Assembly: GCA_022826885.1 (NCBI GenBank)
Contig: JAJDUB010000030.1
Span: 1 to 64,000 of the forward strand
Reading direction: 5' to 3'
DNA: 64,000 nucleotides
From: Gammaproteobacteria bacterium
GTDB lineage: Bacteria > Pseudomonadota > Gammaproteobacteria > Eutrophobiales > Eutrophobiaceae
Shown: piece after piece, positions 54,068-63,634 of the stretch
How positions within the stretch are numbered: the stretch's first letter is position 1
Layout: each line of letters starts with the position of its first letter
The notes under the pieces: generated by a model
Databases searched by the model: none
Told to the model about the DNA's origin: nothing
What the model saw: the letters and a program-made list of their open reading frames with translations, nothing else
Position numbers and translations under genes: made by a program

Positions 54068-55166
54068 TTATACCCCGGCCTTGAGGCTGGCCTCCATGAA
54101 CCGGTCCAGGTCGCCGTCCAGGACGGCCTGGGTATTGCCGGTCTCCACGCCGGTACGCAAATCCTTGATCCTGGACTGATCCAGCACGTAAGAGCGGATC
54201 TGGTTGCCCCAGCCGATGTCGACCTTGGATTCCTCCAGCGCCTTTTGTTCCGCCATGCGCTTCTGCAGTTCCAGTTCGTATAATTTGGCGCGCATTTGTT
54301 TCATTGCCTGGTCCCGGTTCTTGTGCTGGGAACGATCGTTCTGACACTGTACGACGGTGCCCGTGGGGATATGGGTCAGCCTTACCGCGGAATCCGTCTT
54401 GTTTACGTGCTGCCCGCCCGCCCCGCTCGCCCGATAGGTGTCCACGCGCAGGTCGGAAGTATCGATGTCCACCTCGATATTGTCATCTATTTCCGGCGCA
54501 ACGAACACGGAGGCGAATGAAGTATGGCGCCGGTTGCCGGAATCAAACGGGGACTTCCTCACCAGCCTGTGCACCCCGGTTTCGGTGCGCAGCCAGCCGT
54601 ACGCGTAGTCGCCTTCATACCTGACCGTAGCGCTTTTTATACCGGCCACTTCCCCGGGCGATACTTCGATCAACTCGGTAGCGAACCCCCGTTGTTCGCC
54701 CCAGCGCAGGTACATGCGCAGCAGCATTTCCGCCCAATCCTGTGCTTCGGTGCCGCCGGAACCTGACTGGATATCGAGAAAAGCATGGTTCGGGTCCATC
54801 TCGCCGGAAAACATGCGGCGAAATTCCATCTCTTCAACCCGCGCGGTGAATTTGTCAAGGTCGGCAACAACTTCTTCCATGGCTTCGACGTCGTTTTCCT
54901 GCTTCGCCATATCGAACAACAACTCGACATCGTCCATTCCCGTACTGACGGCTTCTATCGCCCCGACCGTTTTTTCAAGCAGCGCCCGTTCCTTGCCCAG
55001 CGCCTGGGCGCGTTCCGGTTCACTCCAGATATCAGGCTTTTCAAGTTCCCGCCTGACTGCATTCAGGCGTTCGACCTTGACATCGAAGTCAAAGATACCT
55101 CCTCAGGGATTCGATTCTTCCCTGGCAGTCTTTGATGCGGGCGGTGATTGACGTGAGTTCAAGCAT
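54068..55166 (-). CDS. prfB: Peptide chain release factor 2, with programmed +1 frameshift
   Basis: Terminates translation at UGA and UAA. The gene is in two frames: 25 codons from ATG 55166 ending in RRYL, then an in-frame TGA, then 340 codons in the +1 frame beginning [20 protein letters not shown]. Total 365 residues, as in E. coli. Stop-recognition motif SPF ([15 protein letters not shown]) and catalytic GGQ ([20 protein letters not shown]) are present. Not a damaged gene: the frameshift site is the classical autoregulatory one. Confidence 0.97.
55089..55103 (-). promoter_or_regulatory. RF2 programmed frameshift site
   Basis: On the minus strand: AGGAGG (plus-strand 55098-55103), TAT, CTT (55092-55094), TGA (55089-55091), followed by C. 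The internal Shine-Dalgarno-like AGGAGG three bases before the slippery CTT and the poor UGA-C context drive +1 slippage when RF2 is scarce. Confidence 0.95.
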
Positions 55167-55188
55167 AAGGTCAGATTTTACGATATTT

Positions 55189-55232
55189 GGGGTCAGAGTA
55201 AAAATTCTTGCAGAATTTCTTACTCTGACCCC
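55189..55232. repeat. Palindromic repeat, family A (44 bp)
   Basis: GGGGTCAGAGTAAAAATTCT ... AGAATTTCTTACTCTGACCCC-type copy differing from 12506-12549 at only a few loop bases (TTGC for TTTC). It lies between recJ and prfB. A decayed REP-like hairpin (ATGCCGGG/CCCAGCAT) follows at about 55248-55268. Confidence 0.9.
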
Positions 55233-55295
55233 TGCAATCAGGTTCGCCATGCCGGGCTTGACCCAGCATCGCGGGAATGGCGAGAGGGAGCAGAT

Positions 55296-57014
55296 CTATT
55301 TTTGTATATGTTCGACGATGAGTTGCGGCGTTTGCATTCCGTTGTATTCGTTGACGGCCAGGCGGTAGACAAAGCGATGGGTTTGCGCGGACGCGTCGAT
55401 GGCATCCGGATCCGTATTGAACGAAATCGCTTCAACAGGCCGTTGCGCGCCATCCGCAAGCAGCTTCAGTTTCAGGTGCCGTTCTCCCACGGTCCGGGCA
55501 TCGGCAACGGTGAAGACATCGTCGAACAGGGGTTCGGGGAAACCCTGTCCCCAGGGACCGGCGTTTTCTATTTCTCCGGCCAGTTCCAGGTTGATTTCTT
55601 CAGACGCCAGGTTCCCGTCGGTGACGATCTCGGCCCCCGGTATGCGCCCGGCGGCCAGGTTCCTGATTTCCCCGTCAAATTCCGTCCTGAATTGCGCCAG
55701 GTCGGCTTCCCTGATGGTCAGGCCGGCAGCCATTGCATGACCTCCGAACTTTTGCACCAGGTCGGGATGTCTCGCCGCCAACGCTTCCAGTGCGTCTTTC
55801 AGGTGAATCCCGGATATCGAACGTCCGGACCCCTTGAGCAGACCTTCACCGGCCGGGGCAAATACGATTACCGGCCGGTTGACCCTCTCTTTTATCCTGC
55901 CGGCCAGCACGCCGACTATGCCCTGGCGCCAGCCCGCATCAAACAGGCATACGCCGAAGGGCAACTCACCCTGCTCCAGTTCGGCTATATCGAGCAGGTA
56001 CGCCTCGGCCTGTTCCTGCATTTCGGCCTGCAGCTGTTTTCTCTCCTTGTTGAATTTATCCAGTTGCAGCGCCAGGGCAACGGCGCCGGAAAAATTGTCC
56101 GTGAGCAGGCATTCGATGCCCAGTCTCATGTCGGCCATGCGACCGGCCGCATTCAGCCTCGGACCCAGTTGAAACCCGAGGTCGGCGGCAGTAATCTTCT
56201 CAGGCGTCCTGCCGGCAGCCCGAACCAGGGCCATGATGCCCTGGCAACAGCGCCGCGCCCTGATACGCCTCAGGCCCTGGTAAACCAGGATACGGTTGTT
56301 GTAGTCCAGTTGCACCACGTCGGCAACAGTGCCCAGCGCCACCAGGTCCAGCAAGGCCGCGAAGTTCGGCGCCTCAACGCCTTGCGCGGTAAACCAGCCT
56401 GCATGCTTCAACCCGGCCCTGACTGCCAGCAGCACGTAAAACATGACGCCTACACCGGCAATACACTTGCTCGGGAACCGGTCGCCAGGCTGGTTCGGGT
56501 TGACGATGACGGTGGCGGCCGGAAGCTCCCTGCCCGGCAAATGATGATCCGTAACCAGGACATCCACTCCCGCGCGCCGGGCGAAATCGACGCCGGCCAC
56601 ACTGGAAATACCGTTGTCCACGGTCACCAGGAGGTCGGGGTCGAACTCCAGGGCCTGGCGCGCCACGTCGATACTCAGGCCATACCCGTGCTTTACCCGG
56701 TCCGGAACCATGTAGACGACCTGCCGGGCGCCCAGTATGGACAACCCGCGCAAGGCCACGGCGCAGGCCGTTGCGCCGTCTGCGTCATAATCCGCGACGA
56801 CCAGGATTTTTTTATTGTTGCGGATGGCATCGATAAGCAATCCGGCCGCCGCGTCAAAATTTTTCAGTTTGTCGAACGGCAGCAGGTTGGTCAGCGAATA
56901 ATCCAGTTCCCGATGCGACGAAATATTCCGGCCGGCAAAGACCCGGCGCATGACCGGATGCATGGAATCCGGCAGTTCGCACTCGGCATGTACGTCGCGG
57001 CGGGTGATTTTCAT
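55296..57014 (-). CDS. recJ: Single-strand DNA 5'-3' exonuclease RecJ
   Basis: 572 residues. DHH phosphoesterase motifs DYDADG (75-80), DNGISS (133-138) and DHH (156-158), plus the DHHA1 motif GGHAMAAGL. Acts in recombination and mismatch repair. ATG 57014 follows the thrC stop directly (TGA-ATG), so it is part of the hom-thrC-recJ transcript. Confidence 0.96.
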   Translation of the reverse strand: MKITRRDVHAECELPDSMHPVMRRVFAGRNISSHRELDYSLTNLLPFDKLKNFDAAAGLLIDAIRNNKKILVVADYDADGATACAVALRGLSILGARQVVYMVPDRVKHGYGLSIDVARQALEFDPDLLVTVDNGISSVAGVDFARRAGVDVLVTDHHLPGRELPAATVIVNPNQPGDRFPSKCIAGVGVMFYVLLAVRAGLKHAGWFTAQGVEAPNFAALLDLVALGTVADVVQLDYNNRILVYQGLRRIRARRCCQGIMALVRAAGRTPEKITAADLGFQLGPRLNAAGRMADMRLGIECLLTDNFSGAVALALQLDKFNKERKQLQAEMQEQAEAYLLDIAELEQGELPFGVCLFDAGWRQGIVGVLAGRIKERVNRPVIVFAPAGEGLLKGSGRSISGIHLKDALEALAARHPDLVQKFGGHAMAAGLTIREADLAQFRTEFDGEIRNLAAGRIPGAEIVTDGNLASEEINLELAGEIENAGPWGQGFPEPLFDDVFTVADARTVGERHLKLKLLADGAQRPVEAISFNTDPDAIDASAQTHRFVYRLAVNEYNGMQTPQLIVEHIQK

Positions 57015-58127
57015 TCAGCGTTCAGCAAGAATGACCCGTTTCACGGCATTGAGCTCGGCGGGAACCTTTTGCACCGGTGCAGTACTTTGCCGCATGGCGA
57101 TATCCGGGTCTTTCAGGCCGTGTCCGGTAAGGGTGCATACCACGGTGCTGCCTTCGGGTATTTTGCCGGATTCGACATCGCGCAAGGCCCCGGCTACGGA
57201 GACGGCTGAAGCCGGTTCACAGAATATCCCTTCATTATCCGCCAGCATTGCCTGTATCTTCAGGATCTCCTCATCATTGAACTCATCGAACCAGCCCTCC
57301 GATTCCCTGCTCGCCGCCCAGGCCAGTTCCCAGGACTGGGGGCGGCCAATACGAATGGCGCTCGCAACTGTCTCGGGTTGCTCGATCATCTTGCCGCGCA
57401 GGAACGGCGCTGCCCCGGAAGCCTGGTATCCAAGCATTCTCGGCAATTTGTCGACAACCGGTTCGGCCAGCCAGGGACATTGCCCGTCACAATGGTTGCA
57501 CGCACGGGTGGGAAAACCGGCATATTCGCTGTAGCCGGTCCAGTACGCGGAGATATTGCCGGCGTTGCCTACGGGCAGGCAATGGAAATCCGGTGGAACG
57601 CCCAGTTCGTCCACAATCTCGAACGCCGCGGTTTTCTGGCCCTGGAGACGGTACGGGTTGACGGAGTTTACCAGGGTAATGGGCGCTTCGGCGGCGACCT
57701 GTTTCACCAGCCGCATCCCGTCATCGAAATTACCCTGTACCTGGATGACCACGGCGCCGTGGATCATGGCCTGGGCCAGTTTTCCCATGGCGATCTTGCC
57801 GTCCGGGATCAGTACGTAACAAGCGATGCCGGCCCTGGCGGCGTAGGCGGCCGCGGAAGCTGAAGTATTGCCGGTGGACGCGCACAGGACCGCCTGCGAA
57901 CCCTCGTTGACTGCCTGGGTGATGGCCATGGTCATGCCCCGGTCCTTGAAAGAACCGGTCGGGTTCAGGCCCTCGTATTTCACGTACAGTTCGATATCCC
58001 GGTCATTGACTTCAGGAATATTCTCCAGCCGGATCAAGGGAGTGCTTCCCTCACCCAGGGTGATGACGCGGGCATCGTCCGTAACCGGCAGACGCGCCCG
58101 GTAACGTTCGATCAGGCCTTCAGTCAA
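57015..58127 (-). CDS. thrC: Threonine synthase
   Basis: 370 residues from TTG 58127. PLP enzyme of threonine synthesis, with the lysine in [12 protein letters not shown], phosphate loop [11 protein letters not shown] and [14 protein letters not shown]. There is no ATG near the conserved N-terminus ([20 protein letters not shown]); TTG 58127 has GTGGAAA upstream and overlaps the hom stop by 8 bases. A TTG at 58163 would add 12 residues. The middle has an unusual cysteine-rich segment, [12 protein letters not shown]. Confidence 0.94.
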   Translation of the reverse strand: MTEGLIERYRARLPVTDDARVITLGEGSTPLIRLENIPEVNDRDIELYVKYEGLNPTGSFKDRGMTMAITQAVNEGSQAVLCASTGNTSASAAAYAARAGIACYVLIPDGKIAMGKLAQAMIHGAVVIQVQGNFDDGMRLVKQVAAEAPITLVNSVNPYRLQGQKTAAFEIVDELGVPPDFHCLPVGNAGNISAYWTGYSEYAGFPTRACNHCDGQCPWLAEPVVDKLPRMLGYQASGAAPFLRGKMIEQPETVASAIRIGRPQSWELAWAASRESEGWFDEFNDEEILKIQAMLADNEGIFCEPASAVSVAGALRDVESGKIPEGSTVVCTLTGHGLKDPDIAMRQSTAPVQKVPAELNAVKRVILAER

Positions 58128-59433
58128 GGGTTTCCACCCGGATGCGGTGTACGTTTCCGGCAATCGTATCCAGGGCCTCGATCTGCCTGATTGCCTTGTT
58201 CATATTCCGCTCCTGCACGCGCTGGGTGAGCATGATCACCGGCACGTGGCCGGCGCCCGCTTCAGGCTCCTTCTGGATTATCGCCTCGATGCTGATGCCG
58301 AGATCGCCCAGAATCGTGGTCACCGACGACATTACGCCGGGCTGATCGACAGCCTGCATGCGCAGGTAATATGCCGTGTGGATATCCTCCATGTCCAGGA
58401 CCGGCAGGTCGGACAGCGCGCCCGGTTGAAACGCCAGGTGCGGCACGCGGTTCCCCGGATCGGTGGTCAGGGCGCGCACCACGTCAATCACGTCTGCCAC
58501 AACAGAGGAAGCGGTCGGCAACGATCCCGCGCCGGCCCCGTAATACAGGGTGGGTCCTACTGCGTCGCCCTGTACCAGTACCGCGTTCATTACCCCGTCC
58601 ACGTTGGCAATCAGTCTCCTGGCGGGTATCAGCGTAGGGTGGACTCGCAACTCGATACCTGCATCGGTACGCCTGGTAATGCCGAGATGTTTAATCCGGT
58701 AGCCCAGTTCATCGGCGTAGACAACGTCCTGCTGCTCGATTTTGCTTATACCCTCCGTGTAGGTTCGGTCAAACTGCAACGGGATGCCGAAGGCTATGGA
58801 GCCCATGATGGTCAACTTGTGCGCGGCATCGATGCCCTCAACGTCGAACGTCGGGTCAGCTTCCGCATAACCCAGTTCCTGGGCTCCCTTCAATACCCCG
58901 GTGAAGTCCCTGCCCTTGTCGCGCATCTCGGTAAGGATGAAGTTTCCCGTGCCGTTGATTATGCCCGCAGCCCATTGAATACGGTTCGCGACCAGGCCCT
59001 CACGGATTGCCTTGATAATGGGAATCCCGCCGGCGACTGCGGCCTCGAATGCTACGATCACGCCTTTTTCCTGTGCGGCGCGGAAGATCTCATTGCCGTG
59101 TACGGCAATCATGGCCTTGTTTGCGGTAATTACGTGTTTGCCGTTGTCGATGGCGCGCAGGACCATTTCCTTTGCCGGGGAGTAGCCGCCTATCAGTTCG
59201 ATGATGATTTCCACTTCCGGGTCATCGACCGCGGCAAATCCGTCATCGGTAATCCGCCCTACCTGGTCCAGTCCCTGGATTGCGCCGGCGTCGTATTCCT
59301 TTGCCGCAGCGTGACTGATGACCACCTCCCTGCCGGCGCGGCGGGCAATTTCATGGGCGTTCCGGGTCAATACCGTGACGACGCCTCCGCCGACTGTGCC
59401 CAGGCCGAGCAACCCTATTTTTATCGGTTTCAT
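58120..59433 (-). CDS. hom: Homoserine dehydrogenase
   Basis: 437 residues: NAD(P) motif [33 protein letters not shown], the catalytic region [11 protein letters not shown], and a C-terminal ACT domain ([20 protein letters not shown]) for threonine feedback. It is translationally linked to thrC. Confidence 0.96.
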   Translation of the reverse strand: MKPIKIGLLGLGTVGGGVVTVLTRNAHEIARRAGREVVISHAAAKEYDAGAIQGLDQVGRITDDGFAAVDDPEVEIIIELIGGYSPAKEMVLRAIDNGKHVITANKAMIAVHGNEIFRAAQEKGVIVAFEAAVAGGIPIIKAIREGLVANRIQWAAGIINGTGNFILTEMRDKGRDFTGVLKGAQELGYAEADPTFDVEGIDAAHKLTIMGSIAFGIPLQFDRTYTEGISKIEQQDVVYADELGYRIKHLGITRRTDAGIELRVHPTLIPARRLIANVDGVMNAVLVQGDAVGPTLYYGAGAGSLPTASSVVADVIDVVRALTTDPGNRVPHLAFQPGALSDLPVLDMEDIHTAYYLRMQAVDQPGVMSSVTTILGDLGISIEAIIQKEPEAGAGHVPVIMLTQRVQERNMNKAIRQIEALDTIAGNVHRIRVETLD

Positions 59434-59457
59434 TATCCTCTGTCTCTCTGTTTCATT

Positions 59458-61206
59458 TCAGTCGTTATTGCTTTCACTGACGCGCACCGTTACCACGTCC
59501 ATGCCGTGATACTGCTGGTGGCGCACGGAGGATGCGAAGTGTTGCAATATACGGAGCGAGATTTCATGCCCGTCCCGCGCCTCGGCATGGTCTCCCAGCA
59601 ACCTCATCTGGTCTTCCAGGTTCTCCTCACCGATAGCCGAGACAAACTCCACTTCCATCACCGGACCGTCATTGGTGACCGTTACCAGCAGACTCCTCAA
59701 CTCGCCTGTGGCTGCTTCATCATGCCCCTCCGAGAGACACAACAAGGTCTCTTCACCAATCAGGAACAGGCGCTCGATTGCAGCTTCGCCCCAGCCAAGG
59801 CGCAGCGCCTGCTGGCGCAGGAAATCTTCCAGCCTGGGCAGTACCCTGGGGTCAAGCGCAGTCAATTTACTATAACGGCGCGGCCCGGTCCGTTCCATGA
59901 TTATCGTCAACAGGATAACGACCAGGCCGCCGACGGTCATGCCGTTACCCAGCAAGCTGCCCCATGTCTTACCCAGCATATCTGCAAAAACAGCCTGGTT
60001 GTGAAAACCCACCCCAAGCCAGAATGCCAGGCCGATCACCGCCGCCTTGCGGTAGTCGATGCCGTCCTGGACTACCATTTTCATACCCTGGACGAAAACC
60101 AGCGCCATTGACACGGCCAGGTAAGCCGCGATGACGGGTCCGGGGATGGCCAGCAGGACTGCCGTAAGCTTGGGCAGGAATGCCAGTATTAACAGGATTA
60201 ACCCGATGCATACCCCCAGCCTGCGGGCAGCTACTCCGGTATGCCGGATAAAGGAATTGCCTGCCGGATCGCTTTTTATCGGTATTGTACCGGTGAGGCC
60301 GGCAAGGAGGTCGCCCAGGCCGTTCGCCGTCAGTCCTTCCTGCACCGCGCGGAAATCGACGGAATGGGGGCTGCGCCGGGATGCCCGTTGAACCGCGACC
60401 CCGGCATTGATGTCCCCCATGGTGTTGGCCAGGGAGACGAACAGGAATGCCGGCAACAGTATCCAGAAATCAGCGCCGAGATTCAGGCTGAAGCGCGGCC
60501 TCCCGGCCGCGGGAACGTCCACCCAGGGGGCATCCAGCACCAGGCCGCCCTGGTACATGCCGAAATACGCGGCGGCCGCACAGCCTGCAACCAGCGCGAT
60601 AACCGGCGCCCAGAGACCCAGCACGCCTCTTGCGCCGAATACCAGCGCCACCAGCACAAGCAGGGTGACTGCCGCGATACCCGGCGCAGCCATGGGAGGT
60701 GCGTCTGCGGGCGCGTGGGTCAGCATGTCGAAAGCGACGGGCATGACGGCAAACGCGATCAGCATCAGCACCATGCCGGATACCGTCGGCGTAATCACGC
60801 GGCGCAACCATGACAGCTTCGATGACAGCAGCAACTGGAACAGCGCCGACACGATGACCAGGTTCATCATGAGCGCAACCCCTCCTGCGGACAGCGCCAT
60901 GATGCAGACCGCGATGGAGGTGGCTGCGCTGGTGGAAATGAGCACGTGGCCGGCCCCGATGAATCCCGTTCGAAAGGATTGTATTACCGTTATGAGCCCA
61001 CAAACCAGTAACGCGGCGAAGATCGACCAGGACAGGTACTGCGCGTCCAGGCCGGCTGCCCGGATTATAATGACCGGCACCAGCACCACCGTCGGAAAGA
61101 CCAGCAGGGCCGCCTGGATTCCCAGGCCGAGGTTGAGAGGAAATGGAGATCGCTCGTCGGGTTCGTAGCGTATTTCTGCCGGGCTGGATGTATCGTGTAT
61201 GTGCAT
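59458..61206 (-). CDS. NCS2-type nucleobase permease with C-terminal HATPase-like domain
   Basis: 582 residues. Residues about 25-425 are a xanthine/uracil permease of the NCS2 family with about 12-14 helices (VPVIIIRAAGLDAQYLSWSI; SLANTMGDINAGVAVQ; GLTANGLGDLLAGLTGTIPI). About 130 further residues (LDPRVLPRLEDFLRQQALRL; LFLIGEETLLCLSEGH; MDVVTVRVSES) look cytosolic and resemble the N-box helix and last strand of an anti-sigma/histidine-kinase type ATPase fold, though the usual DxGxG boxes are missing. ATG 61206 has GGAG 8 bases upstream. Transported base not known. Confidence 0.8.
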   Translation of the reverse strand: MHIHDTSSPAEIRYEPDERSPFPLNLGLGIQAALLVFPTVVLVPVIIIRAAGLDAQYLSWSIFAALLVCGLITVIQSFRTGFIGAGHVLISTSAATSIAVCIMALSAGGVALMMNLVIVSALFQLLLSSKLSWLRRVITPTVSGMVLMLIAFAVMPVAFDMLTHAPADAPPMAAPGIAAVTLLVLVALVFGARGVLGLWAPVIALVAGCAAAAYFGMYQGGLVLDAPWVDVPAAGRPRFSLNLGADFWILLPAFLFVSLANTMGDINAGVAVQRASRRSPHSVDFRAVQEGLTANGLGDLLAGLTGTIPIKSDPAGNSFIRHTGVAARRLGVCIGLILLILAFLPKLTAVLLAIPGPVIAAYLAVSMALVFVQGMKMVVQDGIDYRKAAVIGLAFWLGVGFHNQAVFADMLGKTWGSLLGNGMTVGGLVVILLTIIMERTGPRRYSKLTALDPRVLPRLEDFLRQQALRLGWGEAAIERLFLIGEETLLCLSEGHDEAATGELRSLLVTVTNDGPVMEVEFVSAIGEENLEDQMRLLGDHAEARDGHEISLRILQHFASSVRHQQYHGMDVVTVRVSESNND

Positions 61207-61320
61207 TGTTCTCACTCCGCAATGATTGCCTGTTGCCACAGCGCCTGTAGTGATGCCGGAAACAGGTCATAAAACCGTTCCGGGCCGTAACCGGATATTT
61301 TACATGTATACAGGACGGAC

Positions 61321-61344
61321 GGGGCGGATTTACAACCTGTCCCC
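61321..61344. repeat. Decayed palindrome, family B
   Basis: GGGGCGGATTT..ACCTGTCCCC, 24 bases like the intact copies but with several mispairs, in the 172-base divergent gap between the NCS2 permease and the Nit hydrolase. The rest of this gap shows nothing I can name. Confidence 0.5.
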
Positions 61345-61378
61345 TGAAACATCCCCGGGTTTCACGTATACTTGGGCC

Positions 61379-62191
61379 ATGTCGAGAGTCGCAACAATCC
61401 AGATGGTTTCCACGGATAACCTGGACGCCAACCTGGCGCAGGCTGCCGACCTGGTCCGGGAAGCGGCTGACCGGGGCGCCAGGTTTGCCCTGTTGCCGGA
61501 ATATTTTCCCATTATCAGTGACGATGAAACGGCAAAAATCGGCATCGGGGAAGCGCCGGGGAAAGGCCCCATCCAGGAATTCCTTGCCGCCCAGGCCAGG
61601 GATAACCGGCTCTGGCTGATGGCGGGCACTTTTTCTTTGCAAAGCGGTGAAGCAGACCGTGTGTACAATACCTGCCTGCTGTATAACCCGGACGGTGTCC
61701 GCACCCATCGCTACGACAAGATGCACCTGTTCGACGTACAGGTGGGGGACGAGGAAAAAGAGGTTTACAATGAATCCGACACCATCGTCCCGGGCCGCGA
61801 CACGGTGGTGGCGGAAACGCCGCTGGGCAGGATCGGCATGACCGTATGTTACGACCTGCGGTTTCCCGAACTGTATCGCGCACTGTCCAGGCAGCAGGCG
61901 GAGATCATTACAGTGCCGTCCGCATTTACCTATGCCACCGGGAAACGCCACTGGGAGCTGTTTTTACGGGCCAGGGCGGTGGAAAACCTCTGTTATGTCA
62001 TTGCATCCAACCAGGGCGGCCAGAATACGGAGACCCGGCGCACCTGGGGTCACAGCATGATCATCGATCCATGGGGTGACATCCTGTGCAGCCTGGAGGA
62101 AGGGCCGGGCGTTGCCTGCGCCGACATCGACCTCTCCAGGGTGCAGGAACTCAGACAGTCGTTTCCGGCGCTGGAGCACAGGGTATTATGA
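61379..62191 (+). CDS. Carbon-nitrogen hydrolase, Nit2/omega-amidase-like
   Basis: 270 residues with the nitrilase triad E41 (LLPEYF), K114 ([10 protein letters not shown]) and C157 (VCYDLRFPE). Members of this branch repair deaminated glutathione or hydrolyse omega-amides. ATG 61379 gives the usual N-terminus [10 protein letters not shown]. Overlaps tldD by 4 bases (ATGA); the Nit-TldD pairing is frequent in gammaproteobacteria. Confidence 0.9.
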   Translation: MSRVATIQMVSTDNLDANLAQAADLVREAADRGARFALLPEYFPIISDDETAKIGIGEAPGKGPIQEFLAAQARDNRLWLMAGTFSLQSGEADRVYNTCLLYNPDGVRTHRYDKMHLFDVQVGDEEKEVYNESDTIVPGRDTVVAETPLGRIGMTVCYDLRFPELYRALSRQQAEIITVPSAFTYATGKRHWELFLRARAVENLCYVIASNQGGQNTETRRTWGHSMIIDPWGDILCSLEEGPGVACADIDLSRVQELRQSFPALEHRVL

Positions 62192-63630
62192 GCCAACAAC
62201 TTGAAAAAGCCTCCCGGCAACTGCTCAACCCGACCGGAATTGAGCGCCGGGATATCGAAAAAACCCTGGATCAGATGATCGTCAATGACATCGATTACGC
62301 CGACCTCTATTTTGAATATTCCCAGGCCGAGTCGTGGGTGCTGGAAGAGGGCATCATCCGGGAAGGCGCCCACAGCATAGACCAGGGGGTGGGAGTCAGG
62401 GCCGTCAGCGGCGACAAGAGCGGCTTTGCCTATTCGGATGAGATTATCCTGCCGGCACTGACCGATGCGGCCAAGGCAGCGCGGGCAATCGCCCGCAGCG
62501 GCGGTACACACACATTGCAGGCCTGGCAAAACCGCAATATCGCTCCGCTATATACCGGCAACAACCCGCTCGACTCGATATCCTCAGGCGACAAGATCGC
62601 CTTGCTGCAACGGATCGATGCGGAAACCCGCAGCAGGGACTCCAGGGTAAAACAGGTTATCGCCGGCCTGAGCGCCGCTTGGTCCGCGGTGCTGGTCGCC
62701 GGCAGCGACGGCGTATATTGCGGAGATATCAGGCCGCTGGTCAGGCTCAACGTCAACGTCATCGTCGAGCATAACGGCAGGCTGGAAAAAGGCGGCGCCG
62801 GTGGCGGCGGACGCTTCGGTTATGAATACTTCCTTAAGGACGAAATCGTCTCCGGCTACATCGACGATGCCGTGACACAGGCGCTCAACAACCTGGAGGC
62901 AGTGCCGGCGCCGGCGGGCGCCATGACAGTGGTGCTGGGACCGGGCTGGCCGGGAATCCTGTTGCACGAGGCCATAGGCCACGGGCTTGAAGGCGACTTC
63001 AACCGCAAGGGCACATCCGCTTTCAGTAACCGGATAGGCCAGCGGGTCGCCGCTGAAAGCGTTACCGTGGTGGATGACGGAACCATCGAGAACCGGCGCG
63101 GTTCGCTGACCGTCGACGATGAGGGCACGCCCACGGAATCCACCACCCTGATTGAGCGGGGCATCCTCAAAGCCTACATGCAGGACAAGCTGAACGCCGG
63201 GTTGATGGGCATGAAGCCCACCGGCAACGGGCGGCGGGAATCCTTTGCCCACCTGCCCATGCCGAGAATGACCAACACTTATATGCTGGGGGGAGAGCAT
63301 GACCCTGAAGAAATAATCGGGTCAGTACAGAAAGGGGTGTATGCCTCCCAGTTCGGCGGCGGGCAGGTGGATATCACCAACGGCAAGTTCGTATTCAGCG
63401 CCAGCCAGGCCCGGCTTATCGAAAACGGCAAGCTCACCGCTCCCGTCAAGGGCGCGACACTGATCGGCAACGGGCCGGACGTATTGACCCGCGTATCCAT
63501 GACCGGAAACGACATGCGACTCGATAGCGGCATCGGCGTGTGCGGGAAAGACGGCCAGTCGGTCCCCGTCGGGGTGGGACAGCCGACAATCAGGATCGAC
63601 GAACTGACCGTCGGTGGAACGTCTACATGA
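62188..63630 (+). CDS. tldD: Metalloprotease subunit TldD
   Basis: 480 residues. HExxxH zinc motif as [11 protein letters not shown] (H260-H264 region) and the typical [19 protein letters not shown] and C-terminal [14 protein letters not shown]. Works with TldE in processing of peptides such as microcin B17 or CcdA; TldE is not in the window. ATG 62188 overlaps the previous stop. Confidence 0.95.
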   Translation: MSQQLEKASRQLLNPTGIERRDIEKTLDQMIVNDIDYADLYFEYSQAESWVLEEGIIREGAHSIDQGVGVRAVSGDKSGFAYSDEIILPALTDAAKAARAIARSGGTHTLQAWQNRNIAPLYTGNNPLDSISSGDKIALLQRIDAETRSRDSRVKQVIAGLSAAWSAVLVAGSDGVYCGDIRPLVRLNVNVIVEHNGRLEKGGAGGGGRFGYEYFLKDEIVSGYIDDAVTQALNNLEAVPAPAGAMTVVLGPGWPGILLHEAIGHGLEGDFNRKGTSAFSNRIGQRVAAESVTVVDDGTIENRRGSLTVDDEGTPTESTTLIERGILKAYMQDKLNAGLMGMKPTGNGRRESFAHLPMPRMTNTYMLGGEHDPEEIIGSVQKGVYASQFGGGQVDITNGKFVFSASQARLIENGKLTAPVKGATLIGNGPDVLTRVSMTGNDMRLDSGIGVCGKDGQSVPVGVGQPTIRIDELTVGGTST

Positions 63631-63634
63631 TGGC

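Noticed and set aside
54068-55166. prfB as a frameshifted pseudogene
   Set aside because: The frameshift is the conserved programmed +1 site at codon 26, and the rest of the protein is complete.
12506-55232. Family-A and family-B palindromes as rho-independent terminators
   Set aside because: None is followed by a T-run, several lie inside or upstream of coding regions, and true terminators of the window (25420, 44218) look different.
55302-57209. 635-codon open frame on the plus strand
   Set aside because: Antisense to recJ and part of thrC, no ribosome site and no domain; a shadow of recJ codon usage.
58147-60111. 654-codon open frame on the plus strand
   Set aside because: It runs antisense across hom and the NCS2 gene, two clearly conserved proteins; its translation has no recognisable domain. 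Codon bias of GC-rich genes keeps such frames open.
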